Shown one piece after another: positions 9,022 to 17,037 of a stretch of 37,997 nucleotides of DNA (positions within the stretch are counted from its first letter, which is position 1; the number at the start of each line of letters is the position of its first letter). The notes beneath the pieces were generated by a model, which was given only the letters and a program-made list of their open reading frames with translations, was not told the DNA's origin and did no database searches. Location: contig JACPGB010000037.1 in assembly GCA_016182655.1 (NCBI GenBank), positions 1-37,997 of the forward strand, read 5' to 3'. The position numbers were made by a program, and so were the translations under genes. This stretch comes from Deltaproteobacteria bacterium. Its GTDB lineage: Bacteria > Desulfobacterota > GWC2-55-46.

Positions 9022-9384
9022 ATGAGAAAGAGTTCAGTGTTTTTTCTTGGGGCGGCCGCGACCCTGATGGCTTCCCCGGCCTTCGCAGAGACAGCCGAGG
9101 CTGTTGCTACCGCCGGTACGACCGGTAACGCGAAGGTATGGTTCTTCATAAGCGTCGCAATCGCCTCCGCCTTCGGAATGGCGATAGCCGCGGCGGGCAC
9201 CGGTCTTGCCCAGAGTAACGCGATAAGGGGCGCCGTCGAGGGTATAGCCAGAAACCCCGGGGCCTCAGGCAAGATCCTCACGACCATGCTTATCGGTCTC
9301 GCGATGATCGAGTCTCTCGCCATATACGCTCTCGTCATAGCGCTCATACTTCTCTTCGCGAACCCGTTCCTCTCGCTCCTCTAA
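9022..9384 (+). CDS. atpE: F0F1 ATP synthase subunit c (preceded by a signal-like N-terminus)
   Basis: 120-residue proteolipid subunit of the membrane rotor. An N-terminal extension, [10 protein letters not shown]...SPAFA, looks like a cleavable signal peptide ending at Ala22; the two-helix hairpin follows (about 37-60 and 86-116) with the polar loop [11 protein letters not shown]. The ion-carrying carboxylate is Glu97 in MIESLAIY. Gln64, Ser98 and Tyr102 fall at positions used for Na+ coordination in Ilyobacter-type rings, while the threonine of that motif is replaced by Leu99, so ion choice is not settled. Start ATG 9022 has AAGGAGG (9004-9010) 11 nt upstream. The gene stands alone, between its own promoter and terminator, with no atpB or F1 genes nearby. 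Confidence 0.95.
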   Translation: MRKSSVFFLGAAATLMASPAFAETAEAVATAGTTGNAKVWFFISVAIASAFGMAIAAAGTGLAQSNAIRGAVEGIARNPGASGKILTTMLIGLAMIESLAIYALVIALILLFANPFLSLL

Positions 9385-9408
9385 TAAGCGAACAGGGAAT
9401 ATAGCTTA

Positions 9409-9439
9409 GGCCGTCCGCCGCAAGGCGGACGGCCTTTTT
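9409..9439 (+). terminator. Intrinsic terminator of atpE
   Basis: GGCCGTCCGCC (9409-9419) pairs perfectly with GGCGGACGGCC (9424-9434) around a GCAA tetraloop, followed by five Ts (9435-9439). Located 25 nt after the atpE stop. Confidence 0.9.
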
Positions 9440-9619
9440 GCGTTCATCCTGCCGGAATACCCCTCTTATAAAAATATAAAAGGCCTTCCCGTGGATCCAT
9501 TGGCACATACCGGGCCAGGCCAATGTTTTTGCGCCCTCTCAGTTTGCCCTGACCCGTCTGCCGCCTTTGCTCAGGTGCAGGTCACGGTAATTAGTGGCGG
9601 GACTGGAAAGTCCCGCCTA

Positions 9620-9706
9620 TCCGGTACAGGGCCGACTGGGTGAACAAAGGAATCGGGAATTATGGTCGCTGCCCCGGTGAGACGAATTTGCCCGTCCGGC
9701 CAGGAC
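9620..9706 (+). repeat. Two-hairpin element, copy F
   Basis: ACAGGGCC at about 9626-9633 (left hairpin degenerate), a 53-nt private middle (9634-9686), TTTGCC, then the right hairpin GTCC-GGCCA-GGAC (9694-9706). Confidence 0.65.
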
Positions 9707-9800
9707 CGCGGCAGGTCGTTGCATACAAGCTGCGGGGTATCTTCTTATACCTCCCCTCCCTCGATGGGAGGGGAGTGAGGGGAGGGTGACTTCGGCCAGG

Positions 9801-10048
9801 GCCAAAGTATCCGGAGACGATTATAATCGAAACACCCGGCTATCGTTGGATATGCAATTTGCCCGTCCGGCCAGGACTGCTCGGCGCAGGGCCAAAGTAT
9901 CCGGAGACGATTATAATCGAAACACCCGGCTATCGTTGGATATGCAATTTGCCCGTCCGGCCAGGACTGCTCGGCGCAGGGCCAAAGTATCCGGAGACGA
10001 TTATACCCGGCCATCGTTGGATATGAAATTTGCCCGTCCGGCCAGGAC
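9801..10048 (+). repeat. Tandem array A: three two-hairpin units, 90-bp period
   Basis: Units begin with GCCAAAGTAT at 9801, 9891 and 9981. Units 1 and 2 have the same 54-nt middle; unit 3 has lost about 9 nt inside it and carries a few substitutions. Right hairpins GTCC-GGCCA-GGAC are at 9865-9877, 9955-9967 and 10036-10048; left hairpins CTGC-TCGGC-GCAG are at 9877-9889 and 9967-9979. Confidence 0.9.
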
Positions 10049-10080
10049 TTTTACCCCCACCCTGGCCCTCCCACATCAAG

Positions 10081-10170
10081 GCGCTCGGCGCGCGGCCAAA
10101 GCTCGAACGGAGCCTTAGAGGCAAATGAAATCCCTGCCGTTCGTTACGAACTTGCCTGCCCGGCAAGGGC
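10081..10170 (+). repeat. Two-hairpin element, copy G
   Basis: Left hairpin GCGC-TCGGC-GCGC (10081-10093), GGCC, 53-nt private middle (10098-10150), CTTGCC, right hairpin GCCC-GGCAA-GGGC (10158-10170). Both stems differ from array A at both members of the pairs. Confidence 0.75.
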
Positions 10171-10221
10171 GAGGGTATTAAAAACGCGGCAAGCCGCGGG
10201 GTATTAGCCCTGAAAGTGAAT

Positions 10222-10258
10222 AAAAAAACCCGGGGCATTTCGGCCCCGGGCTGTTTTT
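10222..10258 (-). terminator. Terminator of the act operon (bidirectional shape)
   Basis: CCCGGGGC (10229-10236) pairs with GCCCCGGG (10243-10250) around a 6-nt loop. On the minus strand it is followed by seven Ts (complement of 10222-10228), 26 nt after the actF stop. The plus-strand side also has a short T-run. Confidence 0.85.
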
Positions 10259-10275
10259 GCGGTATCGAATGACGC

Positions 10276-11433
10276 TTAGTGGTCCCCGTGCTTTTCGGAG
10301 TAGGTCGTGATGGTCACGCCAGGGAAGAGTTTCAGGAACGCGAAGAAGGAGATGAGCATGGCCGAGAGCCCGCCGAGTGTAAGCGCAATGCCAGTCCAGC
10401 TGAAGAACGTATAACCGGAGCCGTCGGAGAATACCGGGATGACCATGAGATAACGGCTGATCCACACGCCGATGCATATGATGAACGCGACCGTCGTAAG
10501 GGCCTTAAGGGACATCTTTATACTCCTGTACAGGAAGGCGATGAACGGGATTATGAAGAGGGCGAAGAGCATTATGAAGAACGCCCAGGAGTAATTGCCC
10601 GTCATGGTCTTAACGAGCGGCTCGGTGAGCGCCGGGATGTCCCCGTACCAGATGACGATGTGCTGGGACCAGAGCATGTAGACCCAGAGGAGCGTGAACC
10701 CCATGAGCATTATACCCATGAAGTCGAGCGTCTCTTTTTTGTTCACGAGGTCTATCCTCACGTACTTCCTGAGGGCCCAGGAGCCGAATATGAAGAGGAA
10801 GGCCACACCCGCGAAGACGTTGCCGACCCAGTAATAGGCCGGGAATATCGTCGACTCCCAGTGCTGTATTATCATCATGCCGAAGTCCCAGGCGGTGTTC
10901 GTGTTCGTCATCACAAAGAAGAACATGACAAGGCCCGCGAGCACGTTCAGCCTGGACTCGAGGTTTATCCCTGGGTGTCCCTTCTCTTCCACCCTCGCGT
11001 TCGAGAAGTAGAGGTAACTGAAGAAGTAGAAGAGGGCCATCGATATTATGGTCCTCCAGAGGAAGAGGTCTTTCCTGAGCCACGGGCTTATGTGGTGCGC
11101 GCCCGCCTCATTGTGGACCGCCTCAGCCGCGGGCTTTGCCCAGTAGAAGAGGTGTTCGGTGCCGCCGAGGTATATGATGATGAAGGTGACGAAGGCTACC
11201 GGTATGAAGGAGAGCGTGAGTATCTCCCCGATCCTTGAAAAGAGCTTGCCCCATTCGGACTTGGCTATCCTCATGAAGGCCGAAAATATTATCCCGGTCT
11301 GCGTGATGCCGAGGTAGAAGACGAAGGTCGTCACGAGCATCGCCCATAGGCTCGTAGTCTCAGGGGCCGTCGAGACCGTGTAGGCGAAGGATATTATTCC
11401 GTTTGCCAGAAGCGCCAGTAGTATCCAGACCAT
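10276..11433 (-). CDS. actF: Alternative complex III membrane subunit ActF
   Basis: 385-residue integral membrane protein with about ten hydrophobic helices, last gene of the act operon. ActF belongs to the NrfD-like membrane subunits of alternative complex III and is homologous to ActC; these are core membrane subunits of the quinol:electron-acceptor oxidoreductase. Seen here: alternating hydrophobic segments from residue 1 through about 370 and a short polar tail ending EKHGDH. Identification relies on position after actE and on size and topology more than on motifs. A 157-bp gap separates it from actE, longer than other gaps in the operon. An intrinsic terminator follows directly, so no cytochrome oxidase genes are co-transcribed. 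Confidence 0.85.
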   Translation of the reverse strand: MVWILLALLANGIISFAYTVSTAPETTSLWAMLVTTFVFYLGITQTGIIFSAFMRIAKSEWGKLFSRIGEILTLSFIPVAFVTFIIIYLGGTEHLFYWAKPAAEAVHNEAGAHHISPWLRKDLFLWRTIISMALFYFFSYLYFSNARVEEKGHPGINLESRLNVLAGLVMFFFVMTNTNTAWDFGMMIIQHWESTIFPAYYWVGNVFAGVAFLFIFGSWALRKYVRIDLVNKKETLDFMGIMLMGFTLLWVYMLWSQHIVIWYGDIPALTEPLVKTMTGNYSWAFFIMLFALFIIPFIAFLYRSIKMSLKALTTVAFIICIGVWISRYLMVIPVFSDGSGYTFFSWTGIALTLGGLSAMLISFFAFLKLFPGVTITTYSEKHGDH

Positions 11434-11590
11434 GTCAGACCTTCTTCGATATAAGCGTTAGTAGCGGACGGCGTATGACGGTCCACACCTGATCCGTCCC
11501 TTAACCGTCCCCGTATGCGGCGGTTATTTGGTGCGCCTCGGAGCCCTTGACCGGCCCGTCCTTAAGATCCCCTGCCCCCACCGGAAAAGC

Positions 11591-12148
11591 CTACTTTGCG
11601 GCGGAGACTGGTACTGCGGCCTTGGGCACGAGGTTGTTCTTTATGTAGTTGACGATATGCCACCTGTCGGCCTCGGCTACAGAGTCGCCGTAGCTCGGCA
11701 TGATGGCAAGCCCGCCGTTCGTTATCGTAAAGTAGATGTCGCCGTTCGTCTTCTTCTGGACGTAGTCGGTAGTAAGGTCCGTCGGGGCTACGTACTTCTG
11801 CCCCACGAGCCCTTCGCCCTTGCCGGTATCCCCGTGGCACGGGGCGCAGTAGCGCTTGTACATCGCCTCGCCCCTCTCAAGGGACGCCGCGGTCGGCTCG
11901 ACCGGGCTCTTTAATCTCGCGGAGTCCGCCCTGTCCTTCACGTATGTGTGTCCGGAAGCAGGGACGATACCCTCGGGCCTTGCCGGCGGGAGGTCCTCCT
12001 GCGCCTTGTAGGACGGCTGTGAGAACATGTCCCACGACCAGGGCATCGCGTTAGCTATCCCCGGCGTTGCGACGGCCAGGAGCGCCGCCAGCGCGAGCTT
12101 AGCTGTTATATTCGGTCTCTTCGACACGTTTGATCTCATTGGCGCCAT
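11591..12148 (-). CDS. actE: Monohaem cytochrome c subunit ActE
   Basis: Up to 185 residues, with a signal/anchor segment (about 15-34, ending GIANA) and one haem-c motif CAPCH at 101-105; the likely sixth ligand is the methionine of GGLAIMPSYGD. ActE is the monohaem cytochrome of alternative complex III and passes electrons toward the periplasmic acceptor. The reading frame overlaps actD by about 50 bp if ATG 12148 is used; ATG 12139 (MRSNVSK) and GTG 12127 are equally possible starts and would leave a slightly shorter signal segment. Neither has a decisive ribosome-binding site. Function is well supported by the CxxCH, size and operon position. Confidence 0.88.
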   Translation of the reverse strand: MAPMRSNVSKRPNITAKLALAALLAVATPGIANAMPWSWDMFSQPSYKAQEDLPPARPEGIVPASGHTYVKDRADSARLKSPVEPTAASLERGEAMYKRYCAPCHGDTGKGEGLVGQKYVAPTDLTTDYVQKKTNGDIYFTITNGGLAIMPSYGDSVAEADRWHIVNYIKNNLVPKAAVPVSAAK

Positions 12149-12620
12149 GGTCCCTTAAAATCCTTTCGACCTCGTCGTACTTGCCCCGGAGGTTCCCGTC
12201 TATAAGGAGCCCGAAGGAGTCGACGTTTATCACGGGGTCGTATATCTTCCTCGAAAACGACGGGAGCTTCGAGAAGAAGAGGAAGCTTGCGAGCGTGAAG
12301 AACACCCCTATGAGGATCGTCGTCTCGTAGCTCATAAGGAGCGTGGGGGTTATGGACCATATCGGGCGTCCGCCCCTCGGTAGCACGTACATCGCCGCGG
12401 TGCCGAGCGTCAGGAGCAACCCGAAAAAGAGACCGGCCACCGACCCGATGAAGGTGAAGTACTTGATGTGGTTCTTCCTCGGGCCGAGCTTGTGCTCTAT
12501 CTCGTGGCCCAGGGGAATGGGCGAGAATATGGTGATATCGTAGCCCGAGCCCTCGAGCCTCTTGGCCGCGTCCAGCAACTCATCCGCGTATGTAAAAAGA
12601 CCCAATACCGCCTTGTCCAT
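12099..12620 (-). CDS. actD: Alternative complex III subunit ActD (DUF3341)
   Basis: 173 residues with a cytoplasmic N-terminal portion and two membrane helices near 54-80 and 97-117, the usual ActD size and layout. It begins MDKAVLGLFTYADELLDAAKRL, the typical fold in which a small alpha/beta domain precedes the helices. ActD is a peripheral/membrane subunit without known cofactor. Its start codon directly follows the actC stop (no intergenic base), and its 3' end overlaps actE by 40-50 bp. Identification is strong by synteny. Confidence 0.88.
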   Translation of the reverse strand: MDKAVLGLFTYADELLDAAKRLEGSGYDITIFSPIPLGHEIEHKLGPRKNHIKYFTFIGSVAGLFFGLLLTLGTAAMYVLPRGGRPIWSITPTLLMSYETTILIGVFFTLASFLFFSKLPSFSRKIYDPVINVDSFGLLIDGNLRGKYDEVERILRDHGANEIKRVEETEYNS

Positions 12621-14021
12621 TTAGTGGTGCCCTCCCCCTTTCCTCATGGGGATGCCGATGTCTTCCTTGACCTCGTATATGGATACGCTCGGCCAGAGCT
12701 TTACGAAGAGGAGGAAGAGCATCGCGAAGAAGCAGAACGAACCGAGCGTCATCGAGATCTCGACCCAGCTCGGGATGTAATCGTGCCACATGTACGGCAG
12801 GAACTTCCTCGGGAGCGAGGTCGTCAGTATCAGATACCGCTCAAGCCACATGCCGACGTTTATGCCGAGCGACACGACGACGCACGCGAGTATCGAGGTC
12901 CTGCACTTCTTGAATATGAAGAGGAGCGGCAGTATCGTGTTCGTGAAGATCATCAGCCAGAACATATACGCGTACGGGGTCGTGAACATGCGGTAGATGA
13001 GCGTTTCGTTCTCCGCCGAGGTGTTGGCGTACCAGCCCGTGAAGACCTCGACCACGTTGATGTACGACCAGAGGAGCGACATGACCAGGAGGAGCATCCC
13101 CAATTTATCGAAGTGGTTGAGCGTTATGTACTTCTCGATCTTCATCGCCTTCCTGAATATCACCATGAGGGTGACGATGCCCGCCGAGCCCGAGTATATT
13201 GCGCCGACGACGAAGTACGGGGCGAAAATCGTCTTGGCGAGCCCCGGCACCTTAGAGAGCGCGAAGTCCCAGGAGACGATCGAGTGGACCGAGACCGCGA
13301 GCGGTATTATGAAGACCGCGAAGAATGTGTAGGCCTTAAAGAGCCAGTGCCACTCGGAGTCCGTGCCCCTCCAACCGAGCGCGAGGGCCGAGTACACCTG
13401 CTTCCTCCAGCCAGTGACCCTGTCGCGGACCGCGGCGAGGTCGGGAATCGAGCCGAAGTAGAGGAATATCATGGATGAGGTCGCGTAGGTGCTTATGGCG
13501 AAGACGTCGAACATGAGAGGCGACTGGAAGTTCAGCCATAACTGCCTCTGGTTCGGGTACGGCATGGTCCAGTAGAAGTTCCAGGGCCTGCCCATGTGTA
13601 CGAATATGAATACCGCGGCTGTTGCGACCGAGAAGAAGGTCATCGCTTCCGCGCTACGGTAGATGGAACGCCGCCACGGGGTCTTGGTGATGAACAATAT
13701 CGCGGACAAGAGCGTGCCGGAGTGGCTTATGCCTATCCAGAAGACGAAGTTTGTGAGGTATATCCCCCAGAAGTCCGGGGTGTTCAGCCCGGAGACGCCC
13801 TGCCCTTTATAGATCTGGTATGCCCAGGGGAGTATCCAGAAGGCGAGGAAGCCCGAGACGGCCCCGGCGAGCGCCAGGTAATACCACTTCCCTGTCTGGG
13901 TCATGGTCCTGACGACGTCTTCGTTGACCTCTTTGTAGGAGATCCCGCCGCCGGACGGGTAGCTTAAATCCCGGGACTTAAGCTCGCCGGTCTGGTAATC
14001 ACTCGTGTGATGAGTTGCCAT
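12621..14021 (-). CDS. actC: Alternative complex III quinol-binding membrane subunit ActC (NrfD family)
   Basis: 466-residue polytopic protein, about ten helices, of the NrfD/PsrC family. It contains family stretches such as GISHSGTLLSAILF and MTFFSVATAAVFIFVHMGRPW near residues 98-170, and a late RYLILTTSLPRKFLPY. In structurally studied complexes ActC is the membrane partner of the ActB iron-sulfur module and carries the quinol site and a proposed proton path. Its 5' end overlaps actB2 by 23 bp and its 3' end abuts actD, so expression is tightly coupled. Confidence 0.92.
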   Translation of the reverse strand: MATHHTSDYQTGELKSRDLSYPSGGGISYKEVNEDVVRTMTQTGKWYYLALAGAVSGFLAFWILPWAYQIYKGQGVSGLNTPDFWGIYLTNFVFWIGISHSGTLLSAILFITKTPWRRSIYRSAEAMTFFSVATAAVFIFVHMGRPWNFYWTMPYPNQRQLWLNFQSPLMFDVFAISTYATSSMIFLYFGSIPDLAAVRDRVTGWRKQVYSALALGWRGTDSEWHWLFKAYTFFAVFIIPLAVSVHSIVSWDFALSKVPGLAKTIFAPYFVVGAIYSGSAGIVTLMVIFRKAMKIEKYITLNHFDKLGMLLLVMSLLWSYINVVEVFTGWYANTSAENETLIYRMFTTPYAYMFWLMIFTNTILPLLFIFKKCRTSILACVVVSLGINVGMWLERYLILTTSLPRKFLPYMWHDYIPSWVEISMTLGSFCFFAMLFLLFVKLWPSVSIYEVKEDIGIPMRKGGGHH

Positions 14022-14778
14022 CGCCCATTACCCTTTTTAGGTATATTACCGAAGGATCGGCATTGAGCTCCTCGAGAAGCCTGTACCTCCTCGGGCTTTT
14101 TGCCAGTTTAGCTACTACGCTATTCGGGTCCTGAAGGTCCCCGAAGTATATCGCGCCCGTGGGGCAGGACTGGGAGCACGCGGGCTTTATGTCGCCGTCC
14201 TGCACGTCCTTCCCCTCGTCCTTTGCCTTGTCCTTTGCCGCCCTTATCCTCTGTATGCAGAAGGTGCACTTCTCCATGACGCCCATCTCCCTGACGGAGA
14301 CATCCGGGTTCAACTGGGCCTCAAGGGGCTTTGGCCACTTGTAGGTGAACCAGTTGAAACGGCGCACATCGTAGGTGCAGTACGTCGCGCAGGTGAATGT
14401 GCCCACGCACCTGTTGTAGACCTGCACATTAAGGCCGTCCTGGTTGTGGTAAGTCGCGTAAACGGGGCAACCGGTCTCGCACGGCGCTTTCATGCAGTGC
14501 TGGCACATGACCGGGATGAACTTTACCTTCACGTCCGGGTACTCGCCCTCGACGTATCTCTCTATGCGGAGCCAGCTGAACGCCCTGGACTTTTCGCACT
14601 CTTCCTTGCCTACCACCGGGAGGTTGTTCTCGGCGTAGCAGGAGACGACGCACGCCTCGCACCCGTTGCACTTGTCCAGATCGATGACCATCGTCCACTT
14701 GTGGTCGAGTTTCGTATAGTATCCGGGCTCCCTGTAGGACTTGAGCTTCCCGGCTATTCTTTCGAAGAATCCGCTCAC
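13999..14778 (-). CDS. actB2: Alternative complex III iron-sulfur subunit, ActB2 half (separate gene)
   Basis: 259-residue ferredoxin-type protein equivalent to the C-terminal iron-sulfur domain of fused ActB. Cluster cysteines visible: 37, 40, 43, 47 (CNGCEACVVSC); 92, 95, 100, 104; 124, 130, 134 (only three); 171, 174, 201, 205. Fifteen cysteines fit three [4Fe-4S] and one [3Fe-4S] cluster, the set known for alternative complex III. It conducts electrons from the quinol site toward the haem subunits. The gene starts 1 nt after the actB1 stop and overlaps actC by 23 bp. No twin-arginine signal is present, so it is presumably exported by piggy-back with ActB1. Confidence 0.93.
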   Translation of the reverse strand: MSGFFERIAGKLKSYREPGYYTKLDHKWTMVIDLDKCNGCEACVVSCYAENNLPVVGKEECEKSRAFSWLRIERYVEGEYPDVKVKFIPVMCQHCMKAPCETGCPVYATYHNQDGLNVQVYNRCVGTFTCATYCTYDVRRFNWFTYKWPKPLEAQLNPDVSVREMGVMEKCTFCIQRIRAAKDKAKDEGKDVQDGDIKPACSQSCPTGAIYFGDLQDPNSVVAKLAKSPRRYRLLEELNADPSVIYLKRVMGDGNSSHE

Positions 14779-14779
14779 C

Positions 14780-17017
14780 TTAGACGCCCTCCTTCTTCAT
14801 CCTCTTGAACTCGGAGGTAGAGACGGTCTGGACGATGCCTCTTCCGAGCTCCTTTGTCGAGCCCTCCATCTTGACCATACGCTCGCCCGAGCCCCCGCGG
14901 GTAATGCGCACGCGCGTGGAGTTGAGCGCGGCCTCTCCGGACCTCGGGTCTTCATTATAAGGGAGTATCTCGATGGGGTTCGCCCCTCTGCCCTTTGCGT
15001 ACCTTCCGTAGTGGCTGTGTCCCTGGCCTATCGGCACTGCGACGGTGTCCGGCCTTATGCCGGGATAAAGATAAACCGGCGCGCTTATCTTCCCGAAGGG
15101 GGATTCGACATTCACCATGTCGCCTTCCTTGAGGCCCAGTTTCTCGGCGGTCTTCGGGTTTATCTCGACCCATGTGCCCCATACGACCGAGGTCATCGGG
15201 TCCGGCAGCTCCTGGAGCCAGGGCAGGTTGGCGCCCCTGCCGTCCATATACGCGGTCTGCGCGTAGGGGATGAGGTAGAAGGGGTACTGGCCTTCCTCTC
15301 CTTCAAATCTGGCGGGCCCTCCTGTCAGGTGTTCGGATGCACGGGCGGAAACAGTCGCGGTTCTCTTTCGCGGAGGGCCCCACCAGCCGCCATTCTGAAG
15401 CGTCTTGTTCCAAAAGTCTTCGAAGCCGAGTGTGCCTGCGGCCATCTCGCGGTTTCTTGAATAAAGCTCTTTCCACGAAGATTTAAGGTACTCGGCAAAA
15501 TTCGGTGCGGTTATCTTTCCGGCGGCATTGCCGCCGACAGCCTTGGCGAGCTCGATGAATATGTCGCCGAGCGATTTCGTTTCGAATACCGGGCCTACGG
15601 CAGGCTGTATGATGGAGGCCACGGGCGCTCCGACACCCGGGTCCGGGAAGTCGTCGCCCCAGTCCTCAAGCGAGGTGTGGGCCGGGAGTATCAAATCGGC
15701 CTGCGCCGTCGTCTCGTCCATGAAGCTTGAAAATGAAGCGATGAACGGGACCTTCGAAAGGGCGTCTTCGAGCTTTGCCGCCTTCGGGGTCGTGAATACC
15801 GGGTTCGCGCCGTAGACGATCAAGGCCTTTACCTTATCCGCGTTGGCCGCGGCTATGAGCGTCGATATCTTTTTGCTGAAGTCGACCCTTCTGCCGCCGC
15901 CGAGGTCGTCCCCGTTCGGTATTACCGTTACGCCGATGTTACCGGCGACCTGGTTCAATATGTTTACGGCTATCGCCCCGGCTATGCCGTTTTCGTAAGA
16001 GGAGACGGAGTCTCCGGCTATCGCCAAGGACGGCCTCGTGTGGGCGAACTCGACCGCTATCGCCTCTATCCTTTCAACGGAGACATCGCAAATGGACGCG
16101 ACGTCCTTTGCCTTGTACCTGGAGAGTACCCCCCTCCATGCGCCGCCGTCTTTCGCAAGACCCTTCTCGACTATCGTGTTCGCTATGGCGAGAGCGAGGA
16201 GCGCCTCTGTCCCGGGCTTTGCCGGCACCCATTCGTCGGCGTTCGCGCCCGTAAGGGAGAGCCTTGGCTCGACCTGTACGAGCTTTCCCCTCTCACCCGC
16301 GCCCTGGCGCATCTTGCCGTAGCCGTTCGAGTAGTTTACCGGGGAGACCCAGGTGGACGAAAAATCCGCCCCAAAGGAGAGGAGGTACTTGGTGTTCTCT
16401 ATGTCGTAATGGGGGACCGACGCCGTGCCCATGGCGGAGAGATTGGCGAACGCGAGGTTCTTCCTCTGGAAGAGGCCGTAGTGCGAGTAGTTCGTGGAGC
16501 CGAACGCGGAGACGAATTCTCTTACGAGCTTGTCCAGCGTGCCGCTCAAAGGCGAAGTGAGGAGATGGAGCTTATCGCTATTACCCTTTGATTTGAGCTC
16601 GGTCAGGTTCTCCGCGAGGGTCTTAAGCGCCTCGTCCCAGGTTATCTCGGTGTAATCGCCCGACCCTCTCGGGCCCTTCCTCTTAAGCGGCTTCGTTATC
16701 CTGTCGGGGTTGTAAAGGGCCTGTACGCTCGACTGCCCCATTGCGCAGAGCCCGCCCCTGTTGACCGGGTGAGCCGGGTTGCCCTCTATCTTCTTTGCGC
16801 GCCCCTCCATGACCCGGACGAGCGTGCCGCACCCAGCGCCGCACTGCGTGCATGCGGAGGCGTACCAAGTCGCTACCCCGGGGACTATGTCCTCGGGCGG
16901 GATAAGGTAGGGGATGAGCTTTGCGCCCGGGGGTTTGGATACCTTTCCGAGCACGAACCCGGCTCCGGCTCCCACGCCGCCTATCCCGATAAATTTTAGA
17001 AAGTCTCTACGCTTCAT
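14780..17017 (-). CDS. actB1: Alternative complex III molybdopterin-oxidoreductase-like subunit, ActB1 half
   Basis: 745 residues. It starts with a twin-arginine signal (MKRRDFLKFIGIGG), so export is by the Tat system. An N-terminal cysteine set C56-x2-C59-x3-C63-x27-C91 matches the FS0 [4Fe-4S] motif of DMSO-reductase-family enzymes. The body has the molybdopterin-oxidoreductase fold (GNPAHPVNRGGLCAMGQ, LILPAHTSLEDWGDDFPDPG, late PVAVPIGQGHSHYGRYAKG). In characterised alternative complex III this domain lacks molybdopterin and is thought structural; I could not identify a molybdenum ligand here. It pairs with ActB2, encoded 1 nt downstream. The combined length (about 1,000 residues) equals a fused ActB. 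A polysulfide/thiosulfate-reductase catalytic subunit is the alternative, but the actA-F context argues against it. Confidence 0.9.
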   Translation of the reverse strand: MKRRDFLKFIGIGGVGAGAGFVLGKVSKPPGAKLIPYLIPPEDIVPGVATWYASACTQCGAGCGTLVRVMEGRAKKIEGNPAHPVNRGGLCAMGQSSVQALYNPDRITKPLKRKGPRGSGDYTEITWDEALKTLAENLTELKSKGNSDKLHLLTSPLSGTLDKLVREFVSAFGSTNYSHYGLFQRKNLAFANLSAMGTASVPHYDIENTKYLLSFGADFSSTWVSPVNYSNGYGKMRQGAGERGKLVQVEPRLSLTGANADEWVPAKPGTEALLALAIANTIVEKGLAKDGGAWRGVLSRYKAKDVASICDVSVERIEAIAVEFAHTRPSLAIAGDSVSSYENGIAGAIAVNILNQVAGNIGVTVIPNGDDLGGGRRVDFSKKISTLIAAANADKVKALIVYGANPVFTTPKAAKLEDALSKVPFIASFSSFMDETTAQADLILPAHTSLEDWGDDFPDPGVGAPVASIIQPAVGPVFETKSLGDIFIELAKAVGGNAAGKITAPNFAEYLKSSWKELYSRNREMAAGTLGFEDFWNKTLQNGGWWGPPRKRTATVSARASEHLTGGPARFEGEEGQYPFYLIPYAQTAYMDGRGANLPWLQELPDPMTSVVWGTWVEINPKTAEKLGLKEGDMVNVESPFGKISAPVYLYPGIRPDTVAVPIGQGHSHYGRYAKGRGANPIEILPYNEDPRSGEAALNSTRVRITRGGSGERMVKMEGSTKELGRGIVQTVSTSEFKRMKKEGV

Positions 17018-17037
17018 AGCTCGGTATTTTCCTATAG

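Larger units (their letters stand above)
9440..10228. repeat. Gene-free repeat cluster with five copies of a two-hairpin element
   Basis: About 790 bp without a credible gene. In order: a 9-bp hairpin with a GGAA loop (9596-9617); element copy F (about 9620-9706); an end motif AAGCTGCGGGGTAT (9727-9740); a C-rich/G-rich hairpin box (about 9751-9788); a tandem array of three copies with a 90-bp period (9801-10048); copy G (10081-10170); and the end motif again as AAGCCGCGGGGTAT (10191-10204). Open frames across the array only reflect the period of 90 being divisible by three. Confidence 0.8.

Noticed and set aside
9801..10048. Possible CRISPR array (constant part of about 36 nt and variable part of about 54 nt)
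   Set aside because: The variable parts are identical or near-identical within each array and most copies are solitary; no cas genes are present.
9745..10118. Repeat-containing open frames of about 90-110 residues on both strands
   Set aside because: They exist only because the 90-bp period is divisible by three; no ribosome-binding site and the repeat units are non-coding hairpins.
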